Origin: JAIBCL01 sp031411695
GTDB taxonomy: Bacteria; Verrucomicrobiota; Verrucomicrobiia; Verrucomicrobiales; Verrucomicrobiaceae
DNA: 13,453 bases
Direction: 5' to 3'
Assembly: GCA_031411695.1 (NCBI GenBank)
Contig: JANOBO010000271.1
Coordinates: 1-13,453, forward strand
In this document: piece by piece, positions 7,724 to 13,453 of the stretch
Layout of the letters: each line of letters opens with the position of its first letter
How positions within the stretch are numbered: the first letter of the stretch is position 1
The notes under the pieces: generated by a model
What the model was told of the DNA's origin: nothing
The model's input: the letters and a program-made list of their open reading frames with translations, nothing else
The model's database searches: none
Translations under genes and position numbers: made by a program

Positions 7724-7980
7724 GCGTGAAAGGCACCGGGTGATGGCCCCGTGAGAGATCGGATGAATTCACCGAACCTTTCGCTTTTGCAATACCGTGT
7801 GGCCGTAGGCAGTTGGAATTCTTTTACCTTTCACCTTAGCCAGCCCGGGAGTTTTCGCGACGCAAGCTCCAGAAAAACTGACCTCGCGTGGTAAAACCAG
7901 ACGTCAGACGAATCGCCCAAGTTGAATCTCGAATGACCCACCTCGCCCCCCGGTCAGCGCCTCTGCGGAAACTTGATGGA
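7724..7980. promoter_or_regulatory. Divergent intergenic region between the phosphodiesterase and cytochrome-type genes
   Basis: These 257 bases separate two units transcribed in opposite directions and should hold both promoters. The stretch around 7780-7850 is more AT-rich than its surroundings, the expected place for promoters, but I could not fit a good -35/-10 pair on either strand. An 8-base inverted repeat (GTGAAAGG near 7725 and CCTTTCAC near 7830) is present and may be chance. In the right part the frame of the downstream gene stays open back to 7888, so an earlier start for that protein is possible but would bury its signal peptide. Confidence 0.4.
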
Positions 7981-10900
7981 ATGAGACTGCGGTTGCTCAT
8001 CCTATCCTTGGCAGGCGGCACCGCTTTTGCCATCACACCCCAGCAGAGTGAGTTTTTCGAGAATCGCATCCGACCTGTGCTCGCTCAGGATTGCTACGAG
8101 TGCCACAGCGAGGCGGGGAAGAAGAAGGGCGGCCTGCTTCTCGATTCCCGGCTTGGTTGGCAGAGGGGTGGCGACAGTGGCGATGCGATCATCGTCGGCG
8201 ATGCCGGCAAGAGCCTTATCATGCAGGCCATCCGTCACGAGCACGAAGATTTGAAGATGCCGAAGGCGGGCGCAAAGCTCGACGAAAAGGTCATCGCCGA
8301 TTTCGAGCGCTGGATCAACGAAGGCGCCTTCGATCCGCGCGACAAGGCGCCGAGCAGGGAACAGTACACGGCTGACACAAGCTGGAGCGCTGTGCTGGAG
8401 CGCCGCAAGCAATGGTGGGCGTTTCAGCCGGTAAAACCTGGTGGCACTAAGTCGGAGGGCCATCCCGTCGATGCGTTCATCGAAGCGAAACTAGGGACTG
8501 CGGGCCTGACGCAAGCTCCGCCAGCGGAGGTGCCCACCATTCTCCGCCGCCTGAGTTACATCATTACCGGCCTGCCGCCGACTCCTGATGAGGTGGGTGC
8601 CTTCACCATCCACGATCTACCATCCACCATCGACCGCCTCCTCGCCTCACCGCGCTATGGCGAGAAATGGGCACGCCACTGGATGGACTGGGTGCGCTAT
8701 GCCGAGACCTACGGCAGCGAGGGCGACCCCGCGATCCCGTATGCGTGGCGCTATCGCGACTACCTGATCCGCGCCTTCAACAACGATGTGCCGTATCCTC
8801 AAATGGTGCGTGAGGCGGTGGCGGGCGATCTCCTCCCGCAGCCGCGCATTGCCGATGGCATCAACGAGTCGGCGCTCGGCATCGCCCAGCTTCGAATGGT
8901 GCTCCACGGCTTCTCGCCGACGGACACACTCGATGAAATGTGTACCTTCACCGACAACCAGATCGACGTGGTTTCAAAGGCGTTTCAAGGACTCACCGTG
9001 AGCTGCGCCCGCTGCCACAACCACAAGTTCGACGCCATCAGCCAGACCGATTTTTACTCCTGGTTCGGCATCTTCAGCAGCACACACCCCGCCGTCATCG
9101 ACGTGAACACGCCCGAGCGAGGCAAGGCGGAGCGCGAGCAGCTCATCAAACTCAAAGCACAAATCAAAGACGTCGTCGCCCAGGCTTGGCTAAAATCCAC
9201 TGCACAGTCGCTCCACTCAGAAAACAAGTCCCATGTGTCCGGTGTGTCGGATAAGTCGCATTCCCCCGACCTTCGCAAAGACAAATGGTTCACCGACGGC
9301 AAAGCCATCTCCCAAGGGCTCACCAACCCAGGAGAGTTCAGCATCGCCATCGACGGCCCCAAAACCATTGCGCGCATCCATCCCTCCGGTTTTTTCACCG
9401 ACCTCGTGTCCACCAAAGAGCGCGCGGTGCTGATCTCCCCCACCTTCAAATGCGAGGGCGGAACGCTCTGGATGCGCTCATGCGGCGGCGGCGCATCGCG
9501 CGCGCGCTACATCGTGCAGAACTACCCGCGCACCGGCACCATCCATAAGGCGAAGGAGTTCAAAGACCCCGACGACGCCAAACTCATCTGGCGGAAGCTC
9601 GACCTCAATTACTGGAAGGGTGACGACATCTTCATCCAATGCACCACCGCCGCTGACATGCCGGTGGAGACGAAGCTCGATGATCGATCCTGGTTCGGCA
9701 TCAATGATCTCATCATCACCAAAAGCACCGAGCCGCCCGATGCCTCCCATTCGTCGGATGAGTCCTCTTCCTCCCATTCCCTCATCGCCGCCTGGCAAAC
9801 CAACACGCTCACCGACGCACAAGCCATCGCCCTCAACGACCTCCTCCAACAAAACAAACTACCCAACCCCATCCCCGAAGCCGCGCCGCTGATCGCCAAA
9901 TATCGCGAGCTCGAAGCCGCGCTGCCCATGCCCACCCGCGCGCCTGGCGTGCTCGAGGCCGATGCGCGGGATGCTCCGCTCTTCATCCGCGGAGATCACA
10001 AGCAGCCGGGCGCCCTCGTGCCGCGATATTTCCTCGACGCCATCGACCCCACGCCTTTCAAGCCCGTGAACAGTGGCCGCCTCCAGCTCGCGGAGAGCCT
10101 CGCCAGCAAATCCAATCCGCTGACGGCGCGCGTGATGGTGAACCGCATCTGGCATCACGTCTTCGGGCGCGGCATCGTCGGCACCACCGACAACTTCGGC
10201 CGCCTCGGCGAACTGCCCACGCATCCCGAGCTGCTCGACTACCTCGCTCAGCGCTTCATCGACAGCGGCGGCTCGATCAAGGACATGATCCGGCTCCTCG
10301 TCTCATCCAAAGCATTTCAGCTCGATGATCGCGCGCCTACCGGTGCGGTGGAAAAAGATCCAGACAACAAACTGCTCAGTCACTGGACTGTACGCCGTCT
10401 TGAGGCCGAGGCGATCCGCGACAGCATCATCACGCTAACCGGCAAGCTCGATGAAACCCTGTACGGCGAGCCCGCCGGCGGCGGCGAGCGGCGGCGCAGC
10501 GTCTATGTGAACGTCAACCGCAACAACCTCGATGACTTCCTCACCGTCTTCGACGCGCCCGTGCCGATGAGCACGCGCGGCCGGCGCGATGCGACCAACG
10601 TTCCCGCCCAATCACTCGCCCTGCTCAACAGTCCGCGCATCAAGGACTGGGCCATGAAATGGGGAGAGCGTGCGCAAGGCACGGATGATGCGCGCATCCG
10701 GCGCATGTTCGCCGAGGCATTCACGCGCGAGCCGACGCGCGACGAACTCGCGGGCTGCCTCTCCTTTGTCCGGCAGTCCGGTCAGGCGGGTGAGCAGGAG
10801 CGCATGGAACTCGCGAAGCTCGAAGGGCGATCCAAATCCTTGCGCGAAAAGATTGAGGTGGTGCTCGAACCCATTCGCACAAAGCTCAGTGGCAAGATCG

Positions 10901-11748
10901 CTCCCGTTTCCCTCGCCTCGCTGCCGGAGCCGCTGGCCGAGTGGGATTTTGAGGATGGGCCACAAGACTTGAAGGGCGGCCTTCCTCTCACGCTGGAAGG
11001 CGAGGCGCGGATCGACCGAGGTTCGCTGGTGCTGGACGGCGTCAAGTCACTCGCCCGCAGCAAGCCGCTCAGCAAACCGCTCAACTCCAAAACACTCGAA
11101 GCCTGGGTGATGCTCGACGATCTCGACCAGCGCGGCGGCGGCGTGATCACCGTGCAGGACACGCGCGGCGTCGTGTTTGACTCCATCGTCTTCGGCGAGA
11201 AAGACCCGCAATGCTGGGTGGCCGGCAGCAACAACTTCAAGCGCACGCAGTCTCTGAACGGCCCCACCGAGCGGGAGGCTACGCAGCGCGCCGTTCATCT
11301 CGCCGTGGTCTATGAGCCGGGTGGAAAGATCACCGGCTACCGTGATGGCCAGCCCTATGGCGAGGGCTACAAAAGCGACGGACCTGCCGCATTCGAGGCC
11401 GGCGGCAGCGAAGTGCTCATCGGCTGCCGTCACGGCGGCGCTGGTGGAAACAAGATGCTGCACGGTCGCGTGCTCCGCGCGCGCCTCTATGATCGCGCGC
11501 TCAAGCCGGAGGAGATCGCCCTCTCCCGCAAAGCCGAAGGCGCATCCGTGAGCGAACGCGATGTCATGACAAAACTCTCCGATGAGCAGCGCGCCGAGAT
11601 CGGCATCTGGCAGCAACAACTCCGCGCCCTGACCAGCAAGACCGCGCCCCTCCGCGAGCAAGTGGACCACCTCGAAGGCGCCGACCAGGCATGGGGAAGC
11701 CTGGCGCTGTCGTTGATCAACTTGAAAGAGTTTGTTTATCTGAAATGA
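7981..11748 (+). CDS. Planctomycete-type cytochrome c protein: PSCyt1, DUF1549, beta-rich insert, DUF1553, LamG-like
   Basis: This is a large exported protein of the PSCyt1/PSCyt2(DUF1549)/PSD1(DUF1553) family, common in planctomycetes and verrucomicrobia; its biochemical role is not established. From the ATG at 7981 it has 1255 residues. A signal peptide occupies 1 to about 17 (MRLRLLILSLAGGTAFA). The PSCyt1 heme domain has CYECH at 38-42 and a probable distal methionine M93 in LKMPKAG. DUF1549 covers about 160-370 and includes a second CxxCH, CARCH (342-346) in SCARCHNHKF. A beta-rich segment (about 430-582) lies between two Ser/His-rich linkers. DUF1553 runs from about 695 to 935 (RVMVNRIWHHVFGRGIV, NVPAQSLALLNSP). 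A LamG-like domain (about 985-1180) precedes a coiled coil, and the terminal LINLKEFVYLK is the usual end of DUF1553. The stop overlaps the toxin start. Confidence 0.93.
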   Translation: MRLRLLILSLAGGTAFAITPQQSEFFENRIRPVLAQDCYECHSEAGKKKGGLLLDSRLGWQRGGDSGDAIIVGDAGKSLIMQAIRHEHEDLKMPKAGAKLDEKVIADFERWINEGAFDPRDKAPSREQYTADTSWSAVLERRKQWWAFQPVKPGGTKSEGHPVDAFIEAKLGTAGLTQAPPAEVPTILRRLSYIITGLPPTPDEVGAFTIHDLPSTIDRLLASPRYGEKWARHWMDWVRYAETYGSEGDPAIPYAWRYRDYLIRAFNNDVPYPQMVREAVAGDLLPQPRIADGINESALGIAQLRMVLHGFSPTDTLDEMCTFTDNQIDVVSKAFQGLTVSCARCHNHKFDAISQTDFYSWFGIFSSTHPAVIDVNTPERGKAEREQLIKLKAQIKDVVAQAWLKSTAQSLHSENKSHVSGVSDKSHSPDLRKDKWFTDGKAISQGLTNPGEFSIAIDGPKTIARIHPSGFFTDLVSTKERAVLISPTFKCEGGTLWMRSCGGGASRARYIVQNYPRTGTIHKAKEFKDPDDAKLIWRKLDLNYWKGDDIFIQCTTAADMPVETKLDDRSWFGINDLIITKSTEPPDASHSSDESSSSHSLIAAWQTNTLTDAQAIALNDLLQQNKLPNPIPEAAPLIAKYRELEAALPMPTRAPGVLEADARDAPLFIRGDHKQPGALVPRYFLDAIDPTPFKPVNSGRLQLAESLASKSNPLTARVMVNRIWHHVFGRGIVGTTDNFGRLGELPTHPELLDYLAQRFIDSGGSIKDMIRLLVSSKAFQLDDRAPTGAVEKDPDNKLLSHWTVRRLEAEAIRDSIITLTGKLDETLYGEPAGGGERRRSVYVNVNRNNLDDFLTVFDAPVPMSTRGRRDATNVPAQSLALLNSPRIKDWAMKWGERAQGTDDARIRRMFAEAFTREPTRDELAGCLSFVRQSGQAGEQERMELAKLEGRSKSLREKIEVVLEPIRTKLSGKIAPVSLASLPEPLAEWDFEDGPQDLKGGLPLTLEGEARIDRGSLVLDGVKSLARSKPLSKPLNSKTLEAWVMLDDLDQRGGGVITVQDTRGVVFDSIVFGEKDPQCWVAGSNNFKRTQSLNGPTEREATQRAVHLAVVYEPGGKITGYRDGQPYGEGYKSDGPAAFEAGGSEVLIGCRHGGAGGNKMLHGRVLRARLYDRALKPEEIALSRKAEGASVSERDVMTKLSDEQRAEIGIWQQQLRALTSKTAPLREQVDHLEGADQAWGSLALSLINLKEFVYLK
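9205..9272 (+). repeat. Ser/His/Asp-rich linker segment, copy 1
   Basis: This part of the cytochrome-type gene encodes a low-complexity linker (about residues 408-430, with HSENKSHVSG and DKSHSPD). At DNA level it contains TCCCAT (9229-9234), GTCGGATAAGTC (9246-9257) and a following CATTCC. The same elements in the same order occur in the second linker at 9739-9784. It marks the left border of the beta-rich insert. Confidence 0.5.
9739..9784 (+). repeat. Ser/His/Asp-rich linker segment, copy 2
   Basis: This part encodes DASHSSDESSSSHS (about residues 587-600). It contains TCCCAT (9745-9750), GTCGGATGAGTC (9753-9764, 11 of 12 bases identical to copy 1) and CATTCC. It marks the right border of the beta-rich insert in the cytochrome-type protein. 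Serine-rich coding sequence alone could produce some of the similarity. Confidence 0.5.
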
Positions 11749-12053
11749 AATTCCGCATTCGATATGACAAGCTTGCCTTGCAGGATCTCGCGGCGCTGGA
11801 ACGGCATTTGCAGAGCACCGTGTTCATGGCAATTGAGACCATTCTGTCGCATCAGGCGACCGAGACGAGCAAGAGCCGGATCAAACGACTGCGAAGACTG
11901 GACCGTCCGCAATACAGGTTGCGGGTGGACGAGATGCGTGTGTTTTATTCAGTGGCGGACGATCTTGTAACCGTGCTTGGAATCACTTCAAAAGAAAAAA
12001 GCCAGCAGTGGCTGGCCGACTACGGCGAGCCTAACCCTCCTGAGAAATCCTGA
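11745..12053 (+). CDS. RelE/ParE-superfamily toxin of a type II toxin-antitoxin pair
   Basis: This 102-residue basic protein has the RelE/ParE fold pattern: strand MKFRIRYDKLA, two helices (about 9-48), then the strand series YRLRVDEMRVFYSV (57-70) and DLVTVLGITSKEK (73-85). The arginines R60 and R65 sit where RelE family members carry functional basic residues. RelE members cleave mRNA on the ribosome and ParE members poison gyrase; the sequence does not decide between them. I chose the ATG at 11745, in an ATGA overlap with the upstream cytochrome-type gene, because the MKFRIRYD start is typical of the family. The open frame back to 11691 adds 18 residues lying inside that gene. The toxin precedes its antitoxin, with 14 bases between them, the reverse of the commonest order. 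Toxic activity is inferred. Confidence 0.8.
   Translation: MKFRIRYDKLALQDLAALERHLQSTVFMAIETILSHQATETSKSRIKRLRRLDRPQYRLRVDEMRVFYSVADDLVTVLGITSKEKSQQWLADYGEPNPPEKS
11991..12016 (-). terminator. Intrinsic-terminator-like hairpin, antisense inside the toxin gene
   Basis: Read on the minus strand, GCCAGC, a 4-base loop and GCTGGC (12016 to 12001) form a 6-bp stem followed at once by TTTTTTCTTTT (12000 to 11990). This is the shape of a Rho-independent terminator for leftward transcription. No minus-strand gene ends here, so it may stop antisense transcripts, or it may be a coincidence of the Lys-rich codons (KEK) next to SQQWL. The stem is short. Confidence 0.35.
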
Positions 12054-12067
12054 AACACCAGCAGATC

Positions 12068-12337
12068 ATGAGCACGGCAGCCTACCCGACCATTGAAATG
12101 TCCGACGTACTCGCCACCGCGATGAATCGTGCGCGGAAGCATCACGGCCCGCTCGTCGTGACCGAAGACGGCAAGGCCGCCGGAGTTCTGATCCCATTTG
12201 AAAACGAGGACGACTATTTTGACTGGCAGTTAGAAAATGACCCACGTCTGCACGACCTCCTGGACCGTCGTCAGGCTCACGCGGATGCGGGGCACACGCT
12301 CTCTTCGGACGAGGTGAAGGCCAGGCTTGGATTATGA
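12068..12337 (+). CDS. Phd/YefM-like antitoxin
   Basis: This is an 89-residue acidic protein directly downstream of the toxin and the likely antitoxin. The N-terminal half (about 8-55) has the Phd/YefM pattern: a short strand and helix (IEMSDVLATAMNRARKHHGP), then LVVTEDGKAAGVLIPFENED. That is the 'helix, then VT.DGKp.AVLvp..dy' signature of the DNA-binding dimerisation domain. The C-terminal part (about 58-89, DWQLENDPRLHDLLDRRQAH and onward) is helical and charged and would wrap the toxin. By family knowledge it would neutralise the toxin and repress its own promoter, but here no separate promoter space lies upstream of the toxin. The start at 12068 has no clear Shine-Dalgarno sequence. Low sequence conservation in this family keeps the call below certainty. 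Confidence 0.75.
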   Translation: MSTAAYPTIEMSDVLATAMNRARKHHGPLVVTEDGKAAGVLIPFENEDDYFDWQLENDPRLHDLLDRRQAHADAGHTLSSDEVKARLGL

Positions 12338-12374
12338 GCGGCAAACTGGTTGGCGACATTTTTCAGCTTTCTCT

Positions 12375-13453
12375 ATGACGAGTCCGTTCACCCGCCGCGA
12401 GCTTCTCGCCCGCTCTTCCAGCGGCTTCGGCCTCGCCGCGCTCTCCGCCTTGATGGCGGAGCAGCAGGCGCACGCGGCGCATCGCGCGATGAAGTTCACC
12501 CCGAAAGCGCGGAGCGTGATCCTTTGCTACATGAGCGGCGGTGTGTCGCATGTGGACACGTTTGATCCCAAGCCGCTGCTGGAGAAGTACGCTGGCAAGC
12601 CGATGCCGGTGGCGGTGCAGCGCACGCAGTTCAACAACAACGGCACGGTGCAGCCGGCGCATTGGGCCTTCAAAAACTACGGGCGCAGCGGTCTGCCGGT
12701 CAGCGATCTTTTTCCGCACATGGGAAGTGTGGCGGATGAGCTTTGCGTCATCCGCAGCATGACGGCGAAGTTCAACGAGCACGCGCAGGGGAACTTCTTC
12801 ATGCACACGGGCTTTCCATTCGTCGGCTATCCGAGCGCGGGCGCGTGGGCCAGCTACGGCCTCGGCTGCGAGTCGCGGGATCTGCCGGGCTATGTCGTGC
12901 TGCAGGCCGGAGGCGCCACGGTGCCGCACGGTGGCGTGGGCAATTTTGGAAACGGCTTTCTGCCCGCGCAGCACCAGGCGTCGATCATCAAGGCGGACGA
13001 GGGCGAGCCGCTGCACAACATCCAGCCGCGCGAGCCGGGATCGCTGCAACGCCAGCGGCTCGATTTCATCGGTGCGATGGATCGGCGCTTCACTGCGGAG
13101 ATCGATCCGAACTCACAAGTGGAGGCAGCCATCAAGAACTACGAGATGGCCTACAGAATGCAGTCTGCCGTGCCGGAGTTGTGCGAGATCAGCGGCGAGA
13201 GCGAGGCGACGCAGAAGCTTTACGGTCTCGACGATCCGGAGCCGAAGAAAGCCGCGTACGCCCGGCAGTGCCTGCTTGCACGCAGGCTGGTTGAGCGCGG
13301 TGTGCGCTTCATCGAACTGAGCACGCTGGCCTACAATCTCGGCGGCGGCAACGGCGCGAACCCGTGGGATCATCACGGGGATCTGAAGAACGGCCACGGC
13401 AAGATGGGCAACCAGATCGGCCAGCCAATCGCAGCGCTGATCAAGGATTTGAA
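12375..13453 (+). CDS. DUF1501 family protein with Tat signal, partial (runs off the right edge)
   Basis: I translated 359 codons from the ATG at 12375 without a stop; the C-terminal part lies outside the window. It is a DUF1501 protein, a family related to the alkaline phosphatase/sulfatase fold whose reaction is not established. The N-terminus TRRELLARSS with twin arginines at 7-8, a moderately hydrophobic stretch (17-28) and QAHA before the mature part indicate Tat export, so folding with cofactor in the cytoplasm is likely. Recognisable family segments are VILCYMSGGVSHVDTFDPKP, NEHAQGNFFMHTG, GVRFIELS and PWDHHGDL near the break, where the Asp and His residues may bind metal. DUF1501 genes usually sit directly next to a DUF1549/DUF1553 gene; here the toxin-antitoxin pair lies between them. 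Confidence 0.9.
   Translation, partial: MTSPFTRRELLARSSSGFGLAALSALMAEQQAHAAHRAMKFTPKARSVILCYMSGGVSHVDTFDPKPLLEKYAGKPMPVAVQRTQFNNNGTVQPAHWAFKNYGRSGLPVSDLFPHMGSVADELCVIRSMTAKFNEHAQGNFFMHTGFPFVGYPSAGAWASYGLGCESRDLPGYVVLQAGGATVPHGGVGNFGNGFLPAQHQASIIKADEGEPLHNIQPREPGSLQRQRLDFIGAMDRRFTAEIDPNSQVEAAIKNYEMAYRMQSAVPELCEISGESEATQKLYGLDDPEPKKAAYARQCLLARRLVERGVRFIELSTLAYNLGGGNGANPWDHHGDLKNGHGKMGNQIGQPIAALIKDL

Noticed and set aside
6881..7745. Shared CCGGTGCCT in the leaders of the phosphodiesterase and heme dehydrogenase genes
   Set aside because: It is nine bases, at different distances from each start, and GC-rich; chance is the simpler explanation.
7888..7980. Upstream extension of the cytochrome-type protein by 31 residues
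   Set aside because: The added residues are polar and basic and would place the signal peptide internally.
11047..11670. Long minus-strand open frame opposite the LamG-like region (207 codons)
   Set aside because: It mirrors a well-supported plus-strand coding region in GC-rich DNA and shows no recognisable domain.
12363..13049. Long minus-strand open frame opposite DUF1501 (228 codons)
   Set aside because: It has Arg/His/Ala-rich composition typical of a shadow frame, and the plus strand encodes a recognisable DUF1501 protein.

Overview
This GC-rich window reads as a chromosomal segment of a diderm bacterium from the Planctomycetes-Verrucomicrobia-Chlamydiae group, most likely a verrucomicrobium. 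The evidence is family content: a Pirellula/Verrucomicrobium-type membrane-bound dehydrogenase with a C-terminal heme domain, a planctomycete-type cytochrome c protein (PSCyt1/DUF1549/DUF1553), a DUF1501 Tat-exported partner, and a small secreted protein of a type I know only from Verrucomicrobia. Most start codons lack a clear Shine-Dalgarno sequence. I see no rRNA, tRNA, CRISPR array or transposase.

Layout. Positions 1-2491 (minus strand) hold a compact mla operon transcribed mlaE-mlaF-mlaD-mlaC: permease, ATPase, MCE substrate-binding subunit and periplasmic lipid carrier of the phospholipid transport system that maintains outer-membrane asymmetry. mlaC runs off the left edge. Positions 2709-3386 (plus) encode a secreted protein of unknown function, followed at 3486-4259 (plus) by a short-chain dehydrogenase/reductase. 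Convergent to the latter, with 6 bases between, is the heme-containing dehydrogenase (4266-6878, minus), preceded in its transcription direction by a cytosolic glycerophosphodiester phosphodiesterase (6956-7723, minus).

A 257-base divergent intergenic region separates this pair from a rightward unit: the 1255-residue cytochrome-type protein (7981-11748), a RelE/ParE-like toxin (11745-12053) overlapping its stop by four bases, a Phd/YefM-like antitoxin (12068-12337), and a DUF1501 protein (12375 to the right edge).

How they may work together. The mla genes form a recognised transport system. The dehydrogenase, the cytochrome-type protein and the DUF1501 protein are all predicted to be exported, and two carry CxxCH motifs, so a periplasmic redox or polymer-processing role is plausible, but the substrate is unknown. 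The most unusual point is a toxin-antitoxin pair lying inside the usually adjacent DUF1553/DUF1501 gene pair and translationally coupled to it. A second is the mosaic build of the cytochrome-type protein: a beta-rich segment between DUF1549 and DUF1553, bounded by two Ser/His/Asp-rich linkers that share a DNA repeat, and a LamG-like domain set into the end of DUF1553.
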